Below, piece after piece: positions 43,881 through 53,520 of a DNA stretch of 64,000 bases (positions are counted from its first letter, which is position 1; each line of letters opens with the position of its first letter). Both the position numbers and the translations under genes were made by a program. The notes beneath the pieces were generated by a model. The model did no database searches. It had not been told where the DNA came from and was given only the letters and a program-made list of their open reading frames with translations. Source of the stretch: Mucilaginibacter lacusdianchii (GTDB taxonomy: Bacteria > Bacteroidota > Bacteroidia > Sphingobacteriales > Sphingobacteriaceae); assembly GCF_009770985.1 (NCBI RefSeq), contig NZ_WSRW01000002.1:124001-188000 (forward strand), in the 5' to 3' direction.

Positions 43881-45254
43881 CTAAAAAGCGTTTTTATTGG
43901 TTTTTTTGCCGAATACAGTAAGTATGATGATGTATATATCAATCCAGAAATTCCAATTTTCGAGGTACCACAAATCATGAAGTGTACGGGCACGGTATTG
44001 CAGTTTATTTTCTGTAGGTCCTCTCCATCCGTTCACTTGAGCCCAGCCGGTTATACCAGGCTTCACCCAGTGACGTACCATGTAACTGTTCATCTTTTGC
44101 TTAAGTGTCATGTTTAAGTGCAAGCGGTGCGGCCGTGGACCTACTAACGACATTTCGTTGTTGATGACATTAAGCAGTTGGGGCAATTCATCTAAATTAT
44201 ACTTTCTTAAATACTTACCCAGTTTGGTGATGCGGCTATCATTCAGTACTGTCGATCTTGTTCCGCCAGCAGAATCGTCATCGTTGTACATGGATCGGAA
44301 TTTGAAAACTTTGAAAGGCACACCATTTATACCCAACCGCATGGGTTTGTAAAATACAGGCCCTTTACTATCCAGCTTAATTAATATTGCTATAAACAGC
44401 AGCAAGGGAGAGAGCATGACCAACAGAAAAAGCCCAAATAGAAGGTCAAATGCACGTTTCCAAAACCGATTGGTGTATCCGTCTAAAGGAACACATCTCA
44501 AATCGAGCATTTGGATGGCACCGAAGGTTTTCACCTTAAATGACCGATTGATGATGCCGTAATAATTAGGTATTATATGTGCCCGGATACCATTTTTCTC
44601 TGCGGTAAAAATGATTTCTTCGATGCTGTTGATTTCGTTTAAGGGCAAGGTGATAATCACATCCAAAAACGGTTGCTCTTCATAAAGCTTCGTAAACTCA
44701 GCAATATTACCAATTACTTTGTTGTTTGGATTTGGCACAGTTTTGTCATCCAATATGCCTATGGGGCTTAATTCCAGATATGCGTATTTTGAAAAGTATC
44801 TGAAAAGTTCATTCCCAATTTTGGTGTTTCCTATAATCACCGTTGGCCTTGGGGTCACATGATCGCGCATGGTATAGTAATAATATACCCATAAGGATAT
44901 CATCATTTTAACCAGGATGAACAACCCTACGGTTCCGAAAAAAACCGTGCGCGAAAAATCATTGATTTTAACACTGATTATAGCGACAGAAACGATAGAG
45001 ACGAATACAACTATCTTTTTAATCTGCGTGTTAAAAGCGCTGGACAAACCTAATTTCAGGTTGCGCATATCGTCAATAAAAATCAGCGTTGTAATAATCC
45101 AGCCTATGTTAAACTGAATCAGCAAGCTTCTTATTGCCGGAAAGTAATTGCCAGGCCCGTCATCATAATGCAGTCCCGACACAAGCAGCATCAAACAACT
45201 GATTATAGCGAGGTCCAGCAATAGAAAACAAAGAATAATGTTTCTCATTCTCAT
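43881..45254 (-). CDS. Undecaprenyl-phosphate sugar phosphotransferase (WcaJ-like)
   Basis: A 457-residue initiating glycosyltransferase. Four hydrophobic helices occupy the first 130 residues. A CoA-binding-like middle domain (about 135-245) has VIIGNTKIGNELFRYFSKYA. The bacterial sugar transferase domain begins with the LFLLVMLSPLLLFIAILIKL re-entrant helix and carries KVFKFRSM, YLRKYNLDELPQLLNVINNE and SLVGPRPH motifs. It transfers a sugar-1-phosphate to undecaprenyl phosphate to start the repeat unit. The presence of the full-length version, with N-terminal helices, fits the WcaJ group. It lies 38 bases upstream of the Wza-like gene. Confidence 0.92.
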   Translation of the reverse strand: MRMRNIILCFLLLDLAIISCLMLLVSGLHYDDGPGNYFPAIRSLLIQFNIGWIITTLIFIDDMRNLKLGLSSAFNTQIKKIVVFVSIVSVAIISVKINDFSRTVFFGTVGLFILVKMMISLWVYYYYTMRDHVTPRPTVIIGNTKIGNELFRYFSKYAYLELSPIGILDDKTVPNPNNKVIGNIAEFTKLYEEQPFLDVIITLPLNEINSIEEIIFTAEKNGIRAHIIPNYYGIINRSFKVKTFGAIQMLDLRCVPLDGYTNRFWKRAFDLLFGLFLLVMLSPLLLFIAILIKLDSKGPVFYKPMRLGINGVPFKVFKFRSMYNDDDSAGGTRSTVLNDSRITKLGKYLRKYNLDELPQLLNVINNEMSLVGPRPHRLHLNMTLKQKMNSYMVRHWVKPGITGWAQVNGWRGPTENKLQYRARTLHDLWYLENWNFWIDIYIIILTVFGKKTNKNAF

Positions 45255-45385
45255 AAGCTAAATGATAGTTATTTAAGAAGTAATAGGTAGACGGCAAAAG
45301 GGAAACTACTTTCCCGAAAAGAAAAGGATGCCTCGCGTATGGTTGTATTTATTTGGTTTAACTAATTTACACATTACTTATTTAT

Positions 45386-46534
45386 TTAATTAATATTTTG
45401 CTTAATCATATTTGTATTGTTTATAGCGTTTAAGAATAAATCATCATATCTGTTAGCGATGGTTTTCCATAAATAATTTGCGTACACTTTTTGCTTAGCA
45501 AGCCTGCCAAAGTTTTTCATGGCATCAGGGTTGGCCAAAGCATATTTTATTTTTTGAGCCAAGTCCGGCACATCCTGATTTTGGAAGTACAGCACTTCTT
45601 TATCTGAAAATATTTGTGTGTTTTCGGGTATATCACTGGCTATAATAGGCTTGCCTACTGACGCCACTTCCAACAGCATGATTGACATACCTTCCGTTTC
45701 GGAAGGGAAAATAAAAAGGCTGGAAGAGTGAATGAGGGCCAGCAATGCAGGCAGCGGCTCTACGTATCCTATAAAAAACACGTTTAAATTGCCGGCCAGC
45801 TGTTTCAATTGCTTTAAATAAGAAGAGTTTTCATTCAGTTCGCCCGAAATAAATATTTGTCCGGTGTAGTTTAAAGCATTCAACGCTTTAAGCATGGTAT
45901 GGCAACCTTTGGTAGCCATAAGGCGCCTTGCTGAAAATAGTATGAATGGCTGGTGCAGAGAAGCACCCGCAGGTATAAAAGCTTGGGCAGCAGCAAAATC
46001 ATAGTCGCCAGGCTGCACCGGATTAATACCATTTGGAATAAAGTAAACGTCTTTATGATACTTCTGCTGATAATAGTGGGTTAACGGTTCTGATATACAA
46101 GTGCAAACATTTGATACCTGAATAAATATATATTCAGCAGCTTTGAAGTACATTTTTTGTATAAAATTCCATTTATCGCGTTTGTATGGCGCTTCATGAG
46201 ATGTGGCCATTACTTTAAACCGCAAGCGCAACAATGGAATAAACAGGGCACAATCGGTTTTATGCGCATTAATAAGGTCGGCCTTTCCAAACAAAAGGAT
46301 GTGTATGGCCGACATAAAAAAATAGATTAAAGAACCTAAACTGCCCGGTGCGATCGGCGTAAACTGCACCACATTCACGCCTTCAATATGCTGTTTGGCA
46401 AGAGCATTTTTATAGCAATATATCGTTATATCATAACGATCTTTGAGTTGGATAATTAGATTTTCCACAACACGGCTGGTACCGCCTTTGGGTGGATAAT
46501 AGTTTACCCCGTATATTATTACTTTTGGTTTCAC
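45386..46534 (-). CDS. Glycosyltransferase family 4 protein
   Basis: A 382-residue GT-B glycosyltransferase. The N-terminal glycine-rich loop is YYPPKGGTSRVVENL, and the nucleotide-sugar site motif is FPSETEGMSIMLLEVASVGKPIIAS with the conserved E-x7-E glutamates. Sugar and acceptor cannot be deduced. The start is GTG at 46534, with the family-typical IIYGVNYYPPKGG following within ten residues; no ATG precedes it. It belongs to the minus-strand polysaccharide operon, after a 38-base gap from the next gene. Confidence 0.88.
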   Translation of the reverse strand: MKPKVIIYGVNYYPPKGGTSRVVENLIIQLKDRYDITIYCYKNALAKQHIEGVNVVQFTPIAPGSLGSLIYFFMSAIHILLFGKADLINAHKTDCALFIPLLRLRFKVMATSHEAPYKRDKWNFIQKMYFKAAEYIFIQVSNVCTCISEPLTHYYQQKYHKDVYFIPNGINPVQPGDYDFAAAQAFIPAGASLHQPFILFSARRLMATKGCHTMLKALNALNYTGQIFISGELNENSSYLKQLKQLAGNLNVFFIGYVEPLPALLALIHSSSLFIFPSETEGMSIMLLEVASVGKPIIASDIPENTQIFSDKEVLYFQNQDVPDLAQKIKYALANPDAMKNFGRLAKQKVYANYLWKTIANRYDDLFLNAINNTNMIKQNIN

Positions 46535-46572
46535 TTTTGTTTAGTTAATAAGCCTAGGTTGCATTCGCAACA

Positions 46573-47655
46573 TCAAGCTAATTGCATATCACACCTTTGT
46601 ATAAAATCGAGGTATTTTTTTTCAAAAGCTTCCATACCGTAAATATCCCTAATTATTTTAAAGCTTTCGTGTCCCATAATATTTCTCACTTTTGATGAAT
46701 TTATGAGCAGTTTTATCGGTTCGATAAACGATTTGTATTCCATATCCTGAACAATAAATCCATTTCGCCCGTGTTCTACCAAAAGATTATTGTCGCCCAC
46801 GTTGCTTGCCACTACCGGTAAGCTAAAACTCAGTGCCTCCATAACGGTATTAGATAGTCCTTCAAAGAAGGAGGTACATAAGTAAATATCAGCCGATTCG
46901 TAATAAGCGTTGATGTTAGTGGGATTGATGACCACTTGCACACAATCCTGCAACTGTAAGGCAATGATTTCTGCATGGATTTGCGATTCCAACTCGCCAT
47001 ATCCGATAATGGTATAGTTGAAGTTCTCGCCTGCCTGTTGTAGAGCACGCATAACTTCCAATGCAATAAAGTACCCTTTTTGCTGTACAAACCTGCCTAC
47101 CGTAATAATATTAATGGGTTTCTTATCTGCCCTAGTCAAAACATCGCCGTTCAGCTCAAATCCGTTTGATATAACTACAGCATTTTTATCATTAAAGCCT
47201 TTGGTTTTAAGTGACTGAAGACCTGTGTAATTATTGAAGATGGTATGCGTATTTAGATGGTTGTTTATAAAACGCTGTATAGGTAACTTTTTTGGATCAA
47301 GCTGTGCATTGCGAATGCCGCCTACCCGATATTTTACACCTGCCAATCTGCCTATTAACGCACCTATTAAGTTAGTAGTAAGCAAGTAAGAAAATATGAT
47401 ATCTACTTTATATTTTCTTAAGAGTTTGTAAAAAGCCAACGTCTTTGCCACAGCATTACCAGAAAGGTAAACCACATGCAGGTGCTCACGAACAATGATG
47501 TCCAAAAACTTTTGCTCTACCTTTTGCCCGTGATAAATTACCAGCAACACCCGGTGTGTTTTATGCAGCGCAGAAGCCAACAGCAATGCTTGCTTCTCCG
47601 CACCACCTGATAATAAGGTATTGGTAAATACTACTATGTTCTTCTTATCTTCCAA
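46573..47655 (-). CDS. Glycosyltransferase family 4 protein
   Basis: A 360-residue GT4 enzyme. TLLSGGAEKQALLLASALHK forms the N-terminal acceptor-side loop, and IYLCTSFFEGLSNTVMEALS followed by LPVVASNVGDNNLLVEHGRN is the donor site. The start codon is a TTG at 47655 (EDKKNIVVFTNTLLSGG follows). An out-of-frame ATG lies 13 bases upstream, so a slight start ambiguity exists. It adds one sugar to the lipid-linked repeat of the exopolysaccharide; the identity is unknown. Confidence 0.86.
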   Translation of the reverse strand: MEDKKNIVVFTNTLLSGGAEKQALLLASALHKTHRVLLVIYHGQKVEQKFLDIIVREHLHVVYLSGNAVAKTLAFYKLLRKYKVDIIFSYLLTTNLIGALIGRLAGVKYRVGGIRNAQLDPKKLPIQRFINNHLNTHTIFNNYTGLQSLKTKGFNDKNAVVISNGFELNGDVLTRADKKPINIITVGRFVQQKGYFIALEVMRALQQAGENFNYTIIGYGELESQIHAEIIALQLQDCVQVVINPTNINAYYESADIYLCTSFFEGLSNTVMEALSFSLPVVASNVGDNNLLVEHGRNGFIVQDMEYKSFIEPIKLLINSSKVRNIMGHESFKIIRDIYGMEAFEKKYLDFIQRCDMQLA

Positions 47656-47719
47656 AGCTTTGTTCCATTAAATTTAGATCATTGACTTTTAACCGTCTAT
47701 TGTTATGCTTACTCCATTG

Positions 47720-49576
47720 TTAGAACTGCTTCATCCAGTTGCTGTACACTAGTAAGCGCCAAATCAACGTTCCGTGGTCGGCTTTACCGGCGTTGTTTTC
47801 GGATATTAATGTTTTAATATATTGTTGATTCAAGCCATACTGGCCAAAATCGACGTCTAGCGTTTTGCCCAAAGAATCGTCTTTAAACCACTCACGTAGA
47901 GGGACATCAAAGCCTTTTTTCTTCCGGTTGATGATTTCATCCGGCAACTTATTTTTCATGGCCGACTTTAGCACCTGCTTTACCGATTTCATATCAGGCA
48001 CTTTTACCTTTTTATCAACCTTATACATATGCTCTACAATACGGTGGTCTAAAAACGGCGCTCTGGTTTCTATCGAATAGGCCATACTCATCCTATCAAC
48101 CTTAACCAGCATTTGTCCGGGTAATGATACCTTGAGATGATAGTACATCAATTGATAAAAAGGATCAGTGAAAGGGCAATCTTTCATCGCATTTTGCACA
48201 AAATCTTCAATGGGCAAATGCTTATCACATAAAAGTGCCTTCATACCCGAGGGCGCAATTTTAACCGATTTTGAGATAAGCCGATTTTGGAATGGCATGT
48301 TATAAGCGTTAAGCACACGCACGCCCTGATTAATTTTATAGCGCAGATTACCGGCGAACAGCGGTGAAAACTGCTGCAGTAAAAATGGTAACGATTTGCG
48401 TATCACACCTGGCAAACTATTGTAACCACCTGCCATCTTTTCACTTTGGTAAGATGAATAGCCAGCCAGTACTTCGTCTGCGCCATCGCCTGTGAGTACC
48501 ATTTTAACATTTTGCCCGGCATATTTGGAAATAATACCAGTAGGTATTGCCGCCGGATCGGCAAAGGGTTCATCATAATGAAACAGAATCTTTTTCAGCG
48601 CATCCTCCAGCGTGTCAACTTCAATAACATGCTCATGATGATTGGTTTTGAAGCGATCGGCAACTAGCCGGGCTTTATCGCGTTCGTCAAACTTTTTTTC
48701 GTTAAAGCCAATAGTAAAGGTTTCAACCGGCTTTTTACTAATGCCCGACATCACTGACACAATGCTTGAAGAATCGAGCCCGCCACTTAAAAAAGCGCCG
48801 AAAGCCACATCGCTACGCATCCGTAAATCAACTGAACTGGTAAAAAGGTGCGAGAATTCTTCTGTCACTTCACCAGCATTGCTTAGTAAATGGTTCTCGT
48901 TAATATCGGGTAAATCCCAATATTTAAGTTCCTGAACATTTTGACCGCTTACTAGTAAGTAATGACCCGCCCTTAGCTTTTTTATATTTTTATAAAACGT
49001 GTGAGGCTCGGGAATGTAGCCTAAAAACAGATATAATTCCAGCATATCGGTATCTGGTTGCAAACTCAACCCATTACCTTTAAAGCTTTTTATTTCCGAC
49101 CCAAATACTAGTGTGTTGTTTATCACGCCATAATACAACGGCTTCTCGCCCATCCGGTCTCTCGAAATAAACAAAAGCTGTTGCCGGTTATCCCAAAGGG
49201 CGAATGACCACATGCCGTTGAATTTTTCCTGGCACTTTGTACCCCATTCTTCATACCCTCTAATAATTACCTCGGTATCTGAAGAAGTATGAAAGCGGTG
49301 TCCTAAGGCAATCAACTCCTGCTGTACTTCCAAATAATTATAAATCTCGCCGTTAAACACCAGCGCTATCTCTTTATCATCATTGTACATGGGCTGCTGA
49401 CCGGAGGCCAGATCAATAATAGACAACCGGCGATGTGCCAAACCTACATTTCCATTAATATAAAAGCCTTCGCCATCGGGCCCTCGGTGGTGAATTACGG
49501 ACGACATGTTTTGCAGCCGTGCTGCATCAACACTTCTTTGCCTATCAAAATGATATAAACCTGCAATTCCACACAT
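47720..49576 (-). CDS. asnB: Asparagine synthase (glutamine-hydrolysing) family protein
   Basis: A 618-residue protein with an N-terminal glutaminase domain beginning MCGIAG, with Cys2 as nucleophile, RGPDGEG and LVFNGEIYNYLEVQ, and a C-terminal synthetase domain with FLSGGLDSSSIV as PP-loop and LTGDGADEVLAGYSSYQ. Length is typical. In polysaccharide loci such copies usually amidate a uronic acid or sugar residue and do not supply free asparagine; this is known from other clusters and is inference here. It sits in the middle of the glycosyltransferase genes, co-directional, with gaps of 64-70 bases. Confidence 0.9.
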   Translation of the reverse strand: MCGIAGLYHFDRQRSVDAARLQNMSSVIHHRGPDGEGFYINGNVGLAHRRLSIIDLASGQQPMYNDDKEIALVFNGEIYNYLEVQQELIALGHRFHTSSDTEVIIRGYEEWGTKCQEKFNGMWSFALWDNRQQLLFISRDRMGEKPLYYGVINNTLVFGSEIKSFKGNGLSLQPDTDMLELYLFLGYIPEPHTFYKNIKKLRAGHYLLVSGQNVQELKYWDLPDINENHLLSNAGEVTEEFSHLFTSSVDLRMRSDVAFGAFLSGGLDSSSIVSVMSGISKKPVETFTIGFNEKKFDERDKARLVADRFKTNHHEHVIEVDTLEDALKKILFHYDEPFADPAAIPTGIISKYAGQNVKMVLTGDGADEVLAGYSSYQSEKMAGGYNSLPGVIRKSLPFLLQQFSPLFAGNLRYKINQGVRVLNAYNMPFQNRLISKSVKIAPSGMKALLCDKHLPIEDFVQNAMKDCPFTDPFYQLMYYHLKVSLPGQMLVKVDRMSMAYSIETRAPFLDHRIVEHMYKVDKKVKVPDMKSVKQVLKSAMKNKLPDEIINRKKKGFDVPLREWFKDDSLGKTLDVDFGQYGLNQQYIKTLISENNAGKADHGTLIWRLLVYSNWMKQF

Positions 49577-49646
49577 ATTGATTTGTTCTTTCTTTTTGTT
49601 CTTTATTATTGTCTTATTAAATTCAAGGTCGTCCTGACTGCTACCA

Positions 49647-50822
49647 TCAAACAGTTTCGATAAATCGTTCTAATGCGTCAGCATAATTAGCGTGATCAAA
49701 GTATTTTAATGCTGCTTTACGTCCGTTCTCTCCCACCTTTTTAGCCATATGCGGGTTATCCATTATTTCAAGAATGGCCTTACATATATCATCAGCGTTT
49801 TCCGGTTCCACCAACCAGGCACTTTCGAATGTTAAGTAGCTTTCTACGTCAGCAATTTTTGATGCAATTACTGGCTTGCCGGTAACCAAAAACTCGCCCA
49901 GTTTAAATGGAAACCCAGCATTGGCATAAGCCGAATTAATACGGGTCATGCATAAAATATCTGCTTCTGTAGTTAATATTTGTATGTAATTGGCACGAGT
50001 TAAGAAGCCTAAATAATTAATCTCTTGTTCTAGGTCATACTGTTTTACTTTTGTCCAAAAGTTTTCCATCTCCTTGTCAGAACCTTTGCCCGACAATAAA
50101 AACCGAAATGCTTTGCCCTTAGCTTTTACACCTTGTAATGCCTTCAACAGGAATACAAGTCCGTCTTTTTCATTGAAAGATCCGCTATAAAATATGGTGG
50201 TTGCGCCTTGATTTTCAGCATTCGGATCTATGGCGTTCAGTAAGTATTTGTTTATTGTTACCGGCAAAAAGAAAACAGGCGTTTTTTTAAATAAGCCCTT
50301 AATCTTTTGTTCCAGATGCCTGGACACCGCTGTAAATCCATCGGCGAAAAGATTTAGCCTTTGACGAAAGAAAACGGCGGACTTATATTTGATGCGGTTT
50401 TTGAAAGACTTATATTGAGTGTAGGTGTCCAAGTCCTCAACAATATCAATGACCACTTTATACCCTAACGATTTTGCCCACAATACAAAAAAGAAATTCT
50501 TGATATCAACCTCGCCATAAAAGTAAATTACATTTTTGCGCCCAGCCACCTTAAATTTACGGAGGTAGCTAAACGTTTGTGGAATGTGCTTAACAAACTG
50601 CTTTACAGACGGCCCATAATACAACTCCTTATATTTAGGCACATACAATTCAGCCTGCTCCTTACTCAGTAGTTTACTCTCATCTTCAAGTGCAATATTG
50701 GCTATCTCAATGTCGGGGTGGTTGAGCTTTAAATGATAGATAATGTTTTGCAGCCGGTTAGTACCTGCCAATCCGTAATTAGCCGAATGCGGGAAAAACA
50801 CGATATTTAGCGGTTTATTCAT
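49647..50822 (-). CDS. Glycosyltransferase (GT4-like)
   Basis: A 391-residue GT-B fold protein. SANYGLAGTNRLQNIIYHL is the N-terminal loop and the donor part has TTIFYSGSFNEKDGLVFLLKAL and AYANAGFPFKLGEFLVTGKPVIAS. The latter has the FKLGEFL variant of the usual EGFGL-type motif, so it is a diverged member. No transmembrane segment is present. It is separated by 9 bases from the preceding glycosyltransferase gene, so translation is linked. Confidence 0.84.
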   Translation of the reverse strand: MNKPLNIVFFPHSANYGLAGTNRLQNIIYHLKLNHPDIEIANIALEDESKLLSKEQAELYVPKYKELYYGPSVKQFVKHIPQTFSYLRKFKVAGRKNVIYFYGEVDIKNFFFVLWAKSLGYKVVIDIVEDLDTYTQYKSFKNRIKYKSAVFFRQRLNLFADGFTAVSRHLEQKIKGLFKKTPVFFLPVTINKYLLNAIDPNAENQGATTIFYSGSFNEKDGLVFLLKALQGVKAKGKAFRFLLSGKGSDKEMENFWTKVKQYDLEQEINYLGFLTRANYIQILTTEADILCMTRINSAYANAGFPFKLGEFLVTGKPVIASKIADVESYLTFESAWLVEPENADDICKAILEIMDNPHMAKKVGENGRKAALKYFDHANYADALERFIETV

Positions 50823-50831
50823 TCTTTTTAA

Positions 50832-52202
50832 TTAAGCGTTAACGGAAACTTCAGATACCGGCCTATTGTGTGCTGCAGCATACATCATCGATCTAAACTG
50901 TTTAATAATTTCTTTCTCATCGTGATTTTGCCGGGCTAAGGCACCAGCACTTTTAACAAGCCCGTTTCTCAAATCCAGTGAGTTTACCAATTCGGCCAAA
51001 GCACTCTTAATTGCTACAGCATCAATAGATGTGCATATATGCGCCCAACCTTGTCTGGCGTATTCAACCAATGCAGTTTGCGGCGGGCCGACCACAAACA
51101 CCGGCGTGCCTACAGCCATATATTCACTCACTTTAGTGGGCATAGAATATTTAATGAATTTCAAGCCCATTTCATCAAAATCACAAGGAATAAGTAAAGC
51201 ATCGGCTGAAGCAAATTTGTCAGGCAATTGTTTGTAGGGTATAGTTTCGGAGATGATGGTATGCCCTAATTTTCGCAACGTGGCTATCAGCGGATGATTT
51301 GCGTCTTTTGTTTGAATTTCCAACTGTATAGGCAAACCCTCAGATGCCATTGTTTCAACAGCATTTGCTACGCTTTGCAATGTGTTTTCAACACCGTATC
51401 CAACCCGCCCAGCATAGAGAAGCCGAAAAGGACTATCATCAACTTTGATTTTGAGGTTTGTATGTGTCCAAAAATCCAGGTCGACCGAGTTATGGTAAGG
51501 ATAAAATTGGTAGCCATATCTTTGCAAATAGGCATCAGCCATATATTGGCAAATGCTCAAATGAACTTGAGCCAGTGAAAATAACAAGCGCACTTTTTGA
51601 TCAAACTTGCGCTCCCAATAGGTTTTAAGTGGACTGTTTTTAACAGCAAACGTAAACCAGTCATCCATCACATGTATAACCAGTGGCTTTTTAGTTATGC
51701 CTTTTAATGCCGTAACAAAGCCAAAAGATTTATAAGAGTTGGGCTGATAATAGATAATATCGGGGTTAAAATCATTAAACCAATCGATAAAATCATTGCT
51801 TAACTTTTGATTGCCGTATAGCCAATAAAATAGCCCTAAGTGATGCAATGTGTTATCTAAATTGCGCTTAAGCGTTGCCTTTAAAGTAGTGGTTTCTTTT
51901 ACATGAACAGCCCCTTGTACAACTGCTTCTGTTACCCTTCCGCTTTTAGTTTTGCGCTGAAACATGGAAAATGGGAAAGGCATAGCCTGCTCCTGAAAAC
52001 CCAAGCGATAATAATTTGATGCTTTGCTGAAATCGAGTGTTTCTTTGCTTTCAACTGCTACGGCCAGCTTATTTTTAGGCCAGTTTTTAAACAAGCTCGA
52101 TAAGGTTATACCGCCACCTGTATCCGTGGTAAAGGTTTGCCCAATTATCATTACTTTGGGCAAGTCTGTATCTACTATTAATATGTCGTTAGCGTTATTC
52201 AT
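50832..52202 (-). CDS. Glycosyltransferase (GT4-like), diverged
   Basis: A 456-residue GT-B-like enzyme. The N-terminus has VMIIGQTFTTDTGGGITLSS as acceptor loop, and the C-terminal half has FRLLYAGRVGYGVENTLQSV and PTKVSEYMAVGTPVFVVGPP as donor-binding motifs. The acidic pair normally found in EGFPLVLLE is replaced by SEYMAVG, as in other long GT4-like proteins of exopolysaccharide loci. The start overlaps the stop of the wzy-like gene by 8 bases. Sugar specificity is unknown. Confidence 0.82.
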   Translation of the reverse strand: MNNANDILIVDTDLPKVMIIGQTFTTDTGGGITLSSLFKNWPKNKLAVAVESKETLDFSKASNYYRLGFQEQAMPFPFSMFQRKTKSGRVTEAVVQGAVHVKETTTLKATLKRNLDNTLHHLGLFYWLYGNQKLSNDFIDWFNDFNPDIIYYQPNSYKSFGFVTALKGITKKPLVIHVMDDWFTFAVKNSPLKTYWERKFDQKVRLLFSLAQVHLSICQYMADAYLQRYGYQFYPYHNSVDLDFWTHTNLKIKVDDSPFRLLYAGRVGYGVENTLQSVANAVETMASEGLPIQLEIQTKDANHPLIATLRKLGHTIISETIPYKQLPDKFASADALLIPCDFDEMGLKFIKYSMPTKVSEYMAVGTPVFVVGPPQTALVEYARQGWAHICTSIDAVAIKSALAELVNSLDLRNGLVKSAGALARQNHDEKEIIKQFRSMMYAAAHNRPVSEVSVNA

Positions 52203-53520
52203 GAGCGTTTTGACCTATAACTGATTGAAGTTGCTTAAGCGTAATGCTTCCTTTCGGCCTTACATAGCTTACTGTGGGTACCGATGCCGGCAAATAAACC
52301 ATATATAAAAAAAGCAGGGATTTGAAGAAAGCCTCATCAAAAATCATTTCCGAAAAGCTTACAATCCACAGTAGCAACACACCAAGGATTGCCATACTAG
52401 CTCTGCTAATTTTGTAATAGGTACCTATGCTTTTAAATGATGCATATACCAAATAGAAGTAAACGGTGAAATACAAGAAACCGTAGTTTCGTAAAAAGTT
52501 GGTTAAACCATTAGGCCTGTGCGAGCGGGCACTTGATACCGTAGTGCCAAACAATACTTCTATCCGGCGGCTCCAACCTAAAATTGGCCGTTGCATAATG
52601 TCATGCCAATCCATTAAAGCCGATCCAAAACGGTTATTGTCTACACCGCTAACGGCTAGTTGCTCGCTAATTTTAGCACCCAAAAAGTCAAAGCTATTAA
52701 ACGCCAATGCCGACGCGAGGAACACCAGTACCACAAATAAATACTTTAGGTTTGATTTAAACTGAAGTGCGTAAACAGTTAATACAACTATTAAAGACAA
52801 GAAGCCCATAGTTGACGCAGTAGTGAGGATAGCGATGACAAACACAACTGATTTTTTATCGATCAGGTCTTTGTATCCTACAATGGTTTTAGTATAATAA
52901 TGCAGATATAGCACCACATTTAAATACACTGCAAAAGCACCACTTTCCCAAAATATACCTGCGTTACGGGCATAAGTAAAACGTCCGTCAAAAAATTCAG
53001 GCAAAAAGGTATATAACAGAAGCGTTGGCGTTGAATAGTTTTTAAAATCTTTTTTTAATGGAAAAAGCTGCTCAGCAATATTGTATAAAGCTCTGCCAAG
53101 TCCCGGTATGTAAACCAGTACTGTAAATACAAAAGAGATAATACTGATAACATACATAGTTTGGATAAACACTGGTACAAACCGCTTTTTAAGCGTGTTA
53201 ACCACTGCAAAACCAAACAACATTATCAGAAACAACTTGACGATTGTTACGGAGTAATCAAGATGAAACATGATTGCATGTAACACTTCATATCCCATAA
53301 AGAACACAAAAATTAAAAACGTGCGGTGATAGATTTTTTGGTTGTAATGACTTAATATATAATACAATGAAAAAGCTGAAACTAATGTGATAACAATGGG
53401 CAAGTTCTGCGTAAAAAACGGATTTCCGGATGTAGCTAATAACAAGAACATCAGTCCGTACTCTTTGGCAGTAACAGGCATTTTCTGGTTACTTGTTCCA
53501 AACATTCGCAGCTGTTCCAT
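52195..53520 (-). CDS. Wzy-like polysaccharide polymerase (O-antigen ligase/polymerase family)
   Basis: A 441-residue multipass protein with about ten hydrophobic spans and a larger periplasmic loop in the second half (about 265-330, holding GWSRRIEVLFGT and SARSHRPNGLTNF). A pair of arginines in that loop and FWESGAFAVYLNVVLYLHYY earlier resemble the O-antigen polymerase fold. Position between the flippase and glycosyltransferase genes supports the assignment; sequence alone is weak, as is usual for Wzy. It overlaps the flippase gene by 32 bases and the next gene by 8. Confidence 0.72.
   Translation of the reverse strand: MEQLRMFGTSNQKMPVTAKEYGLMFLLLATSGNPFFTQNLPIVITLVSAFSLYYILSHYNQKIYHRTFLIFVFFMGYEVLHAIMFHLDYSVTIVKLFLIMLFGFAVVNTLKKRFVPVFIQTMYVISIISFVFTVLVYIPGLGRALYNIAEQLFPLKKDFKNYSTPTLLLYTFLPEFFDGRFTYARNAGIFWESGAFAVYLNVVLYLHYYTKTIVGYKDLIDKKSVVFVIAILTTASTMGFLSLIVVLTVYALQFKSNLKYLFVVLVFLASALAFNSFDFLGAKISEQLAVSGVDNNRFGSALMDWHDIMQRPILGWSRRIEVLFGTTVSSARSHRPNGLTNFLRNYGFLYFTVYFYLVYASFKSIGTYYKISRASMAILGVLLLWIVSFSEMIFDEAFFKSLLFLYMVYLPASVPTVSYVRPKGSITLKQLQSVIGQNAHE

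Noticed and set aside
46830..47090. Frames on the same strand inside glycosyltransferase genes
   Set aside because: Out-of-frame shadows without ribosome binding sites or motifs.
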